Below, piece after piece: positions 17,478 to 24,549 of a DNA stretch of 64,000 nucleotides. Source of the DNA: Cellulomonas edaphi (GTDB taxonomy: Bacteria > Actinomycetota > Actinomycetes > Actinomycetales > Cellulomonadaceae). The position numbers were made by a program, and so were the translations under genes. Location: the NCBI RefSeq assembly GCF_030362815.1, contig NZ_JAUCGR010000002.1, positions 806,001-870,000 on the forward strand, given 5' to 3'. Every line of letters starts with the position of its first letter. The stretch's first letter is position 1. A model generated the notes under the pieces. It did not search any database. It worked only from the letters and a program-made list of their open reading frames with translations, and was not told the origin of the DNA.

Positions 17478-18260
17478 TCAGAGGACCTTGTCGAGGAAGG
17501 CCTTGGTGCGCTCGTGCGCGGGGTGGTCGAGGACCTGGGCCGGCGGCCCCTGCTCGACGATCCGGCCGGCGTCGATGAACACGACGGTGTCGGCCAGCTC
17601 GCGGGCGAAGCCGATCTCGTGGGTGACGACGATCATCGTGGTGCCGCCGCGCGCGAGGTCCTTGATGACGTCGAGCACCTCACCGACCAGCTCGGGGTCG
17701 AGCGCCGAGGTGGGCTCGTCGAACAGCAGCACCTTGGGGCGCGTGGCCAGCGCGCGGGCGATCGCCACACGCTGCTGCTGGCCACCGGACAGCTGGCGCG
17801 GCCGCGCGTCGGCCTTGTCGCCGAGCCCCACGCGCTCGAGCAGCGCCCTGGCCTCCGGCTCGACCTCCGAGCGCGGACGTCCCTGCGCCGAGACGGGCGC
17901 CTCGACGACGTTCTCGAGCGCGGTCAGGTGCGGGAAGAGGTTGAAGCTCTGGAAGACGAACCCGATGCGCGTGCGCTGGCGCAGGATGTCCTTCTCCTTG
18001 AGCTCGCGCAGCGTGTCGCCCTTGCGGGCGTAGCCGATGAGGTCGCCGTCGATCGCGACGAACCCGCGGTCCACCTTCTCCAGGTGGTTGATCACGCGCA
18101 GCAGGGTGGACTTCCCCGAGCCGGACGGCCCGATCACGACCGTCACCTCGCCGGGTCGGACCACGAGGTCGACGCCCGAGAGCACCTCGAGGGTCCCGTA
18201 GCTCTTGTGCACGCCGTGGACCTCGACGAGGCCCTCGCGCTGCTCGGTGGTGGCGGTCAT
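17478..18260 (-). CDS. Polar amino acid ABC transporter ATP-binding protein
   Basis: A 260-aa ABC ATPase of the GlnQ/TcyN class. Walker [10 protein letters not shown] is at residues 44-52, the Q-loop in [19 protein letters not shown], signature [15 protein letters not shown], Walker [13 protein letters not shown] and H-loop VVTHE. The Q-loop wording QSFNLFPH is typical of polar amino acid importers. The start ATG 18260-18258 overlaps the permease stop (ATGA). With the single permease and the lipoprotein it makes a complete importer; the permease would form a homodimer. Confidence 0.95.
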   Translation of the reverse strand: MTATTEQREGLVEVHGVHKSYGTLEVLSGVDLVVRPGEVTVVIGPSGSGKSTLLRVINHLEKVDRGFVAIDGDLIGYARKGDTLRELKEKDILRQRTRIGFVFQSFNLFPHLTALENVVEAPVSAQGRPRSEVEPEARALLERVGLGDKADARPRQLSGGQQQRVAIARALATRPKVLLFDEPTSALDPELVGEVLDVIKDLARGGTTMIVVTHEIGFARELADTVVFIDAGRIVEQGPPAQVLDHPAHERTKAFLDKVL

Positions 18261-19324
18261 ACGAGTCCTCCGACGTCGCGGCTGGACGGGGTGCTCCCGC
18301 GTCGCAGCAGGTGTCCGGTGGTGCGGTTGGCGCTCGCCCAGCCCGCGGGGACGCTGGCCGGGACGGGCGCGCCGCGCAGCCGCGCCCACGCCACCAGCAG
18401 CGACCACCGCGCCTTCTGCACGGGGGTGGGCGGCAGCGTCCGCAGCGCACCGCGGGCGTAGTAGCGCTCCAGGTAGAACTGGGCGATGGTCAGCACGGTG
18501 GTCAGGACCAGGTACCAGATGGCGGCCACGAGCAGCAGGGGGACCACGCGCAGGTTGCGCCCGTAGATGACGCCGACGGTGTAGAACAGCTCGCCGTACG
18601 CGAGCACGTACACCACCGAGGTGCCCTTGAGCAGGCCGATGATCTCGTTGACCGACGTGGGCACGATGGTGCGCATGGCCTGCGGGAGCACGATGCGGAC
18701 CTGCTGCCGGGCACGCGGGATCCCGAGCGCGGCGGCGGCCTCGTGCTGGCCCTGGTCGACGCCGATGATCCCCGCCCGGACGATCTCCGCGGAGTAGGCG
18801 GCCTGGGACAGGCCCAGGCCCAGGATGGCCGCGCCGAACTTCCCGACGAGGTTCCCGGTCTCGAACTCGTGGAAGCCCGGCCCGAAGGGGATGCCCGCCG
18901 TGAGGGTCGGGTAGAGGTAGGCGAGGTTGTACCAGAGCAGCAGCTGCAGGATCAGCGGCACGGAGCGGAACACCCAGATGTACAGCCAGGCGACCGACTG
19001 CAGGAGCGGCGAGCGCGACAGCCGCATGAGCGCGAGCACGGTGCCGAGCCCGAAGCCGATCACCGCCGCGGCGACCGTGAGGCGGATGGTGCCCCACACG
19101 CCCGACAGGATCGAGGGCCACGTGAGGTACTGCCGCACGATGTCCCAGCCCCACTGCGCGTTGGTGACCAGCGAGCTGATCACCATCGCGAGCAGCACCG
19201 CGACCACGGCGGTCGCGATCCACCGGCCGGGGTGGCGAGCAGGCAGGACGCGGAGCCTCTCGAGCTCCTCGCGACCCGCGGCGGGCACGGGCGCGGAGGG
19301 ACGGGCCAGCGTGGGTGCGCTCAT
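18257..19324 (-). CDS. Polar amino acid ABC transporter permease
   Basis: A 355-aa integral membrane permease of the HisMQ/TcyL type. A first helix ([18 protein letters not shown], about residues 35-52) precedes the conserved domain: [58 protein letters not shown] and the EAA loop [22 protein letters not shown] basic 50-residue C-terminal tail is longer than usual. ATG 19324-19322 overlaps the DUF1684 stop and its own stop overlaps the ATPase start, so the operon is tightly coupled. The substrate is not determinable from sequence. Confidence 0.93.
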   Translation of the reverse strand: MSAPTLARPSAPVPAAGREELERLRVLPARHPGRWIATAVVAVLLAMVISSLVTNAQWGWDIVRQYLTWPSILSGVWGTIRLTVAAAVIGFGLGTVLALMRLSRSPLLQSVAWLYIWVFRSVPLILQLLLWYNLAYLYPTLTAGIPFGPGFHEFETGNLVGKFGAAILGLGLSQAAYSAEIVRAGIIGVDQGQHEAAAALGIPRARQQVRIVLPQAMRTIVPTSVNEIIGLLKGTSVVYVLAYGELFYTVGVIYGRNLRVVPLLLVAAIWYLVLTTVLTIAQFYLERYYARGALRTLPPTPVQKARWSLLVAWARLRGAPVPASVPAGWASANRTTGHLLRRGSTPSSRDVGGLV

Positions 19325-20139
19325 CGGACCGGCCGCCGCTCGCCCGCGGTGACGGCGAACGGCACGTGGTTGCCCTCGACGGGTGCCGGGCACGTGCCGA
19401 AGTCGCTGAACGCGTACGGCAGGTTCACCGCGCGGTTGAGGTCGAGCCGGACCGTCGCGTCACCCGGGACGGCCGACGCGAAGGCGACCCGCCACTCGGC
19501 GACGTCCGCCGACTCGTCCGAGAACAGCAGCCCCACCTCGCCGTCGCGGTGCCCGGCGGTCAGCCGCAGCGTCGCGACGTCGTCGCCGTGCACCAGGTCG
19601 ACCTCGCCGACGAGCTGCACGTGGTGCACGAGGCCGAGCTGAGCGGCACCCACGACGGCCGGGCGCGGCTCCGCGTACCAGCGGGCCGGCGCGTCGATCA
19701 CCCACCGGGAGTCGTACGCGGCGATCGGGACACCGGTGAACCCGGCGCGGCTCGCAGCGCGCGGGTCGCGTACCCGCACCGCCGTGCGGCCCGTGCGGCG
19801 GATGGCCTCGACCACGACGTCGGCCGGCTCTCCGTCGGCGTCGCGGAAGGCCAGCACCGAGGACGACTTGCCCTCGGCGACGGCCACGGCGGCCTCGCCG
19901 TCGAGTGCCGCGCCGTCGTACCTGACGCCGTCCGCGAGCGCGGCACGGACGTGTGCCGTCCCGTCGCGGTCGGACCACCACAGGCCGGGCACGCCGGGGA
20001 GCTCCGACGGGCCCGCGGGCAGCCAGTGCAGCGCCACGAGCGACAGCCAGCCGTGCGGTTCGAGCAGCGCTCGCTCGCGCTCGGCGTGCCAGTCGGCCCG
20101 CTCGGTGGCGGGGTCGGTGTCGATCACGGTGCTGGTCAT
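19321..20139 (-). CDS. DUF1684 domain protein
   Basis: A 272-aa DUF1684 protein of unknown function. Landmarks are [14 protein letters not shown] after the N-terminus, [20 protein letters not shown] in the middle, and the family C-terminal block [19 protein letters not shown] followed by [18 protein letters not shown]. No signal peptide. The family is common in actinobacteria and fungi, with no established activity. It is first in a coupled operon with the amino acid ABC importer (ATGA at 19321-19324), which hints at a role in processing the imported compound. GAGAGGAACC precedes ATG 20139-20137. The frame stays open upstream but without a plausible start signal. Confidence 0.88.
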   Translation of the reverse strand: MTSTVIDTDPATERADWHAERERALLEPHGWLSLVALHWLPAGPSELPGVPGLWWSDRDGTAHVRAALADGVRYDGAALDGEAAVAVAEGKSSSVLAFRDADGEPADVVVEAIRRTGRTAVRVRDPRAASRAGFTGVPIAAYDSRWVIDAPARWYAEPRPAVVGAAQLGLVHHVQLVGEVDLVHGDDVATLRLTAGHRDGEVGLLFSDESADVAEWRVAFASAVPGDATVRLDLNRAVNLPYAFSDFGTCPAPVEGNHVPFAVTAGERRPVR

Positions 20140-20306
20140 GACGGTTCCTCTCGGAGGCAGCCTGCGAGTGCGGGGTACGGCGGCGGGGCTCGGGAGGCAT
20201 CGAGCCGCCCGCGGGTGGCGTCGACGACCCGTGAGGGACGGGCGCACGCCCTGACGGCGGACGGTCAGCGGTGCCGGCTCGGCGTGGGGGGGCCACGCGG
20301 AGGGGG

Positions 20307-20438
20307 TCAGCGACCCGGACAGCCCTGGGGGCTGGCGACGCCCGGACACGAGGCGGCGGAGACGACGGCGGCGCGTGCAGGCAGGGACGAGGGAACGCGC
20401 TGCGCGTCCCGCCCGTCGACCCGTGCCTGCCGGCTCAT
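20307..20438 (-). CDS. Putative 43-aa leader peptide with two TGT cysteine codons
   Basis: Frame from ATG 20438-20436 (AGGGA site 6 nt upstream) to TGA at 20309-20307, lying 168 nt ahead of the DUF1684/ABC operon. The peptide begins MSRQARVDGRD and ends SCPGVASPQGCPGR. Both Cys use TGT, a rare codon in this GC-rich DNA, and both sit near the end. Eight bases after the stop (20298-20282) a GCGTGG/CCACGC hairpin follows. The arrangement resembles a cysteine-sensing attenuator leader. Translation is unproven and a chance ORF is possible. The rest of 20140-20306 holds no other recognisable element. Confidence 0.4.
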   Translation of the reverse strand: MSRQARVDGRDAQRVPSSLPARAAVVSAASCPGVASPQGCPGR

Positions 20439-20453
20439 CTGCGTCCCTCTCGA

Positions 20454-20480
20454 ATATCCGACCGGTTCAGTCGGCTTATC
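20454..20480. promoter_or_regulatory. Candidate operator: AT-rich imperfect palindrome
   Basis: CCGAC (20458-20462), 7-nt centre, GTCGG (20470-20474), flanked by AATAT and CTTAT. It is the only AT-rich patch in the 627-bp divergent region 20140-20766. It sits immediately upstream of the 43-aa leader ORF, where the minus-strand promoter would be expected. It resembles the operators of TetR- or GntR-type repressors; no regulator gene is adjacent. Confidence 0.4.
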
Positions 20481-20566
20481 TGACGGACGGGACATTAGGC
20501 AGCGGAGGCAGTCTCGTCAACCACCGAGATGCGCCGTCCGAATCCTGAGACGGCTCTGACCGCCCC

Positions 20567-20595
20567 TTGACCAGGCCGCCCGGCCTTCCTACCTT
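20567..20595 (+). promoter_or_regulatory. Promoter of the oligopeptide-type ABC operon
   Basis: -35 TTGACC (20567-20572), 17-nt spacer, -10 TACCTT (20590-20595). The expected start, about 20602, is the first base of the SAM-IV riboswitch P1. Confidence 0.78.
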
Positions 20596-20601
20596 CGCCG
20601 C

Positions 20602-20680
20602 GGTCTCGAGCCCCGACGACAAGCCCTGGCTGGTCGGGCAGCAACCCTCCGGACGTGGCGGGGTGCTCCAGGTGACGACC
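20602..20680 (+). ncRNA. SAM-IV riboswitch upstream of an ABC importer
   Basis: The closest of the three to the SAM-IV consensus. P1 GGTC (20602-20605) pairs with GACC (20677-20680), preceded by GGTGAC. CTCGAG is followed by CCCCGAC / GTCGGG enclosing GACAAGCCCTGGCTG, then CAGCAACCCTCC and GGCGGGGTGCTCC. The downstream segment (20681-20712, GGGCACGGCAACCGCCGTGC) can form a further hairpin that may be part of the expression platform. Coding starts at 20767. A SAM-repressed importer operon is expected. Confidence 0.9.
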
Positions 20681-20766
20681 GGGCACGGCAACCGCCGTGC
20701 AAGCACGCAAGTCCCCACGCGAGGAGCTCGCATGCCCGATGCTGTCCGCCCGTCGGCGGTGACCCC

Positions 20767-21810
20767 ATGACCCGCTACCTGCTGCGCCGGCTCGCCCTCG
20801 CCGCCGGCGTCCTGCTGGCCGCCTACACGGTGACGTTCCTCGTCCTCTACGCGCTGCCCGGCGATCCCGTCTCGATCATGTACGGCGGCGAGTCCAGCGA
20901 CGTGACACCCGACCAGCTCGACGCGCTCCGCGCGGAGCACGGCCTCGACCAGCCCCTCGTCGTCCAGTACCTGACCCAGCTCGGCCACGCGCTGCGCGGC
21001 GATCTGGGCGACTCCGTGGTCAGCGGCCAGCCCGTCACGCAGCTCCTCGGGTCCGCCCTTCCGCCCACCGCGCAGATCGCCGGACTGGCGCTGCTCGTCG
21101 CGGTGCTGGCCGGGGGCTCGCTCGCCGTCGTCGCGACCGCCACCCGCAGCAGGCGGCTGTCCGGCTTCCTGCTCTCGCTGCCGCCTCTCGGCGTGGCGAT
21201 CCCCTCCTTCTGGTTCGGCCTGACCCTCGTGCAGTGGTTCTCGTTCCAGATCCCGCTCTTCCCCGCGCTGGGCAACCAGGGCTTCGCGTCGGCCGTCCTT
21301 CCCGCCGTCACGCTGGCACTGCCGACCTCCGCGCTCATCGCGCAGATGCTGTCGCGGAGCCTGCTGCACACCCTCCGCGAGCCGTACGTCGACACGGCGC
21401 TGGCCAAGGGGGCCGGTCGAGCGCGGGTGCACCTGCGGCACGCGCTGCGCAACGCGGCCCTCCCCGCCCTGACGGTGACCGGGCTCGTCGTGGGCGGGCT
21501 GCTCTCGGGTGCCGTCGTCACGGAGACGGTGTTCTCCCGCGCGGGCATCGGCCGGCTCACCGCGACGTCCGTCTCCGCCCAGGACATCCCGGTCGTGCAG
21601 GGCGTCGTCCTCGTGGCGGCGACCGTGTACGTCCTGGTGAACCTGCTGATCGACGTCATCTACCCGCTCCTCGACCCCCGCATCGTGACGGGCGCGCGCC
21701 GCCGCGTCGCACCGCCCACCGCGCCGTCGCCCTCACCCACGCAGGCGCACGGGTCCGACGCCGACCAGGCGGCTGCACGCGTCGCCGTCCCCGCGGGAGG
21801 TACCCGATGA
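20767..21810 (+). CDS. Oligopeptide/nickel-type ABC transporter permease 1 (DppB-like)
   Basis: A 347-aa permease of the DppB/OppB family. N-terminal MTRYLLRRLALAAGVLLAAY, then LPGDPV, the extended periplasmic loop with LRAEHGLDQPLVVQYLTQLG, FWFGLTLVQWFS, and the EAA-type loop EPYVDTALAKGAGRARVHLR with HALRNAALPALT. FSRAGIGRL is typical. The C-terminal 30 residues are Pro/Ala/Thr-rich. It is first in the operon after the SAM-IV switch, and its stop overlaps the next start (ATGA). The substrate is probably a sulfur-containing compound, judged by regulation only. Confidence 0.93.
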   Translation: MTRYLLRRLALAAGVLLAAYTVTFLVLYALPGDPVSIMYGGESSDVTPDQLDALRAEHGLDQPLVVQYLTQLGHALRGDLGDSVVSGQPVTQLLGSALPPTAQIAGLALLVAVLAGGSLAVVATATRSRRLSGFLLSLPPLGVAIPSFWFGLTLVQWFSFQIPLFPALGNQGFASAVLPAVTLALPTSALIAQMLSRSLLHTLREPYVDTALAKGAGRARVHLRHALRNAALPALTVTGLVVGGLLSGAVVTETVFSRAGIGRLTATSVSAQDIPVVQGVVLVAATVYVLVNLLIDVIYPLLDPRIVTGARRRVAPPTAPSPSPTQAHGSDADQAAARVAVPAGGTR

Positions 21811-22808
21811 GCAGCCTCGACGCCCTGCGCGCGGCCGAGCGCGGCCCGCAGCAGCCCACCGAGGAGTTCGTGCCGACCGCGCTGGACCCGGACGCCCGCG
21901 CCGACGCGTTCGCCGCCACGGCCACGGACCGGTTCGCCGACGCCGTGCTCGAGCGCGAGGACGACCTCGTGCACCGCGGGCCGTGGCGCACCCGCCTCGA
22001 GGAGCTCGTGCGCAAGCCCGGCCTCCTGCTGGCGCTCGCCTGGTCCCTCGCGGTCCTGGTCGCCGCGTTCGCCCCGTCGCTGCTCGCCCCGGGGGACCCG
22101 CTGTCCGGCGTGCCCGCCGACAAGCTGCAGCCGCCCTCGGCGGAGCACTGGTTCGGGACGGACCAGCTGGGTCGGGACCTGTACACGCGCGTCGTGCACG
22201 GCACCCAGCTGACGCTCGAGGCCGCGCTCACGGCGGTCCTCGTCGGCCTCGTGGTCGGTGCCGTGATCGGGCTCGTCGCCGGGTTCGTCGGCGGGGTCGT
22301 CGACGACGTCGCGATGCGCGTGGTCGACGTGCTGCTGTCCATCCCCGCGCTGCTGCTCTCGCTCGCACTCATCACGGTGCTCGGGTTCGGCACCATCAAC
22401 GTGGCGATCGCCGTCGGGCTCGCGAACGTCGCCTCGGTCTCGCGCATCATGCGTTCCGAGGTGCTGCGCGTGCGGACGTCGACCTTCGTCGAGGCCTCCC
22501 ACGCGGGCGGGAGCCGCTGGTGGACCACGCTGGGCCAGCACGTGCTGCCCAACGCCGCGGGCCCGGTGGTCGTCCTGGCCGCACTCGAGCTGGGCGGAGC
22601 GGTCCTCGCCGTCTCGTCCCTGTCCTTCCTGGGCTACGGCGAGCCGCCGCCGGCACCCGAGTGGGGCGCGCTCGTGGCCGGCGGGCGCGACTACCTGAGC
22701 ACCTCCTGGTGGCTGACCACGCTGCCCGGACTGACCATCGTCGCCACCGTGCTGGCCGCCGGCCGCATCTCCCGCGCGCTCGACGGAGACCCGGGGAGCA
22801 ACCGATGA
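21807..22808 (+). CDS. Oligopeptide/nickel-type ABC transporter permease 2 (DppC-like)
   Basis: A 333-aa DppC-family permease with an unusually long cytoplasmic N-terminus (about 75 residues, acidic, with EEFVPTALDPDARADAF) before the first helix LLLALAWSLAVLVAAFAPSL. Family motifs are EHWFGTDQLGRDLYTRVVHG, VVDVLLSIPALLLSLALI, the EAA loop TFVEASHAGGSRWWTTLGQH with VLPNAAGPV, and SLSFLGYGEPPPAPEWGAL. ATG 21807 overlaps the stop of permease 1 and its stop overlaps the ATPase start. Together the two permeases make the transmembrane channel. Confidence 0.93.
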   Translation: MSSLDALRAAERGPQQPTEEFVPTALDPDARADAFAATATDRFADAVLEREDDLVHRGPWRTRLEELVRKPGLLLALAWSLAVLVAAFAPSLLAPGDPLSGVPADKLQPPSAEHWFGTDQLGRDLYTRVVHGTQLTLEAALTAVLVGLVVGAVIGLVAGFVGGVVDDVAMRVVDVLLSIPALLLSLALITVLGFGTINVAIAVGLANVASVSRIMRSEVLRVRTSTFVEASHAGGSRWWTTLGQHVLPNAAGPVVVLAALELGGAVLAVSSLSFLGYGEPPPAPEWGALVAGGRDYLSTSWWLTTLPGLTIVATVLAAGRISRALDGDPGSNR

Positions 22809-24472
22809 CCGCCGCATCCGACCGCCTCCTCACGGTCGCCGACCTCGCCGTCACCTATCGCACGCGCCACGGCGACGTGCGCGCGGTGCGAGACGTCTCG
22901 CTGCACGTCGACTCCGGCGAGACGGTCGCCGTGGTGGGCGAGTCCGGCTCGGGCAAGTCGACCACGGCCGCGGCCGTCGTGCGCCTGCTGGCGCCGGCAG
23001 CGCGCATCGAGCGCGGCACGATCGACCTGCTCGGGCGCGACGTCGCGAGCGCCTCGCAGCGCGAGCTGCAGGCCGTGCGCGGCCTGCTCGTCGGGCTCGT
23101 CCCCCAGGACCCGACCGTGTCGCTCAACCCGGTGAAGCGGATCGGCGAGCAGGTCGCCGAGGTGCTGCGGATCCACGGGCTCGCGGACCGGCGGGTCGCG
23201 GCCGTCGAGGCCGTCGAGGCGTTGCGCCGCGCGGGCCTCTCCGACCCGGAGATCCGTGCGCGCCAGTACCCGCACGAGCTGTCGGGTGGCATGCGGCAGC
23301 GCGTGCTCATCGCGATCGCCCTGGTGGCGAAGCCCCGCCTGCTCGTCGCGGACGAGCCCACGAGCGCGCTCGACGTGACCGTGCAGCGCCAGATCCTCGA
23401 CCACCTCGACGAGCTCACGAGCCAGACGAGCACGGGCGTCCTGCTCATCACGCACGACCTCGGCGTGGCGGCCGACCGCGCGGACCGCATCGTGGTCATG
23501 TCCCGGGGCCGCGTGGTCGAGACCGGCACGCCCGACGAGGTGCTCGGCGCGCCCCGCGAGGCCTACACCAAGGCGCTCCTCGCGGCGGCACCCTCGCTGC
23601 GGGGTGCGCGGCGCACGCCGGTGGCGAGCGCACCCGCGGCCGACGCGCCCGCCGCCCTCGAGGTGCGCGGCCTGGTCAAGGACTTCCCGCTGCCCCGCTC
23701 CGGTGGCGGCGGGACCCTGCGCGCGGTCGACGACGTCTCCTTCCGCGTGGCGCGCGGGCGCACGCTCGCGCTGGTCGGCGAGTCGGGCTCCGGCAAGTCG
23801 ACGACGGCGCGCCTCGCGCTGCGGCTGGCCGAGCCGACGGCCGGCCAGGTGCTGGTGGGCGGCGACGACGTGAGCCACACGCGCGGCTCCGCCCTGCGGG
23901 CGCTGCGCAGGCAGATGCAGGTGGTCTACCAGAACCCGTACTCGTCGCTCGACCCGCGCTGGACAGTCGAGCGGATCGTCGCCGAGCCGCTGCGCGCGTT
24001 CGGCGTCGGCGACCGGCGCGAGCGCGCGGCCCGAGCGGCCGAGCTCGCGGAGCTCGTCGCGCTCCCCGCCTCCGTGCTGCGCCGCAGGCCGGCCGAGCTC
24101 TCCGGTGGGCAGCGTCAGCGCGTCGCCATCGCGCGCGCCCTGTCGGTGAGGCCGGACCTCGTGGTGCTCGACGAGCCGGTCTCGGCGCTGGACGTGTCCG
24201 TCCAGGCGCAGATCCTCGACCTGCTCGGCGAGCTCCAGCGCGAGCTCGGCGTGACGTACCTGTTCATCTCGCACGACCTCGCGGTGGTGCGCCAGGTCGC
24301 GCACGAGGTCGTCGTGCTCCAGCACGGGCGCGTCGTCGAGTCCGGCGACGTGGAGCACGTGTTCGCGAGCCCGCAGCACGCATACACGGCCGAGCTGCTC
24401 GCCGCGATCCCCGGCACCCACCGGCCCCTGGCGGGCACCGCCGCGGGCCCGGCGCGAGGAGGTGAGCGATGA
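22805..24472 (+). CDS. Fused dual ABC ATPase (DppD-DppF type)
   Basis: A 555-aa protein with two full nucleotide-binding domains. Domain 1 (about 1-265) has Walker A GESGSGKST, signature LSGGMRQRVLIAIAL, Walker [15 protein letters not shown] and H-loop LLITHDLG. Domain 2 (about 280-540) has GESGSGKST, YQNPYSSLDPRWTV in the Q-loop, signature [25 protein letters not shown] and FISHDLAVV. The fusion removes the need for separate D and F subunits. An Ala/Pro-rich linker joins the halves. It is coupled to the permease (ATGA); its last codons contain an AGGAGGT site that serves the 13-codon ORF at 24469. Confidence 0.95.
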   Translation: MTAASDRLLTVADLAVTYRTRHGDVRAVRDVSLHVDSGETVAVVGESGSGKSTTAAAVVRLLAPAARIERGTIDLLGRDVASASQRELQAVRGLLVGLVPQDPTVSLNPVKRIGEQVAEVLRIHGLADRRVAAVEAVEALRRAGLSDPEIRARQYPHELSGGMRQRVLIAIALVAKPRLLVADEPTSALDVTVQRQILDHLDELTSQTSTGVLLITHDLGVAADRADRIVVMSRGRVVETGTPDEVLGAPREAYTKALLAAAPSLRGARRTPVASAPAADAPAALEVRGLVKDFPLPRSGGGGTLRAVDDVSFRVARGRTLALVGESGSGKSTTARLALRLAEPTAGQVLVGGDDVSHTRGSALRALRRQMQVVYQNPYSSLDPRWTVERIVAEPLRAFGVGDRRERAARAAELAELVALPASVLRRRPAELSGGQRQRVAIARALSVRPDLVVLDEPVSALDVSVQAQILDLLGELQRELGVTYLFISHDLAVVRQVAHEVVVLQHGRVVESGDVEHVFASPQHAYTAELLAAIPGTHRPLAGTAAGPARGGER

Positions 24473-24510
24473 CCGCCTGTTGTCCCGGCCGTCGCTGCAC
24501 CCGGCGCTGA
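24469..24510 (+). CDS. 13-aa cysteine-rich mini-ORF (candidate Cys-sensing leader)
   Basis: ATG 24469 overlaps the ATPase stop (ATGA) and has an AGGAGGT Shine-Dalgarno site 5 nt upstream, better than those of most genes here. The peptide is MTACCPGRRCTRR, with three Cys in 13 residues. Two consecutive Cys use the rare codon TGT. It ends 39 nt before the binding-protein gene. In mycobacteria short polycysteine ORFs act as cysteine-responsive attenuators; a similar role within this SAM-IV operon is plausible. Too short for coding statistics, so identification rests on the translation signals and context. Confidence 0.55.
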   Translation: MTACCPGRRCTRR

Positions 24511-24549
24511 CGCGCCCCTCCCCTCCCACCCCTTCCTCTGGAGACCGCC

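Noticed and set aside
20140..20306. A fourth SAM-IV element before the DUF1684 operon
   Set aside because: The GCAACC core and the GGTC/GACC P1 pair are absent on the minus strand; only unrelated GC-rich stems occur.
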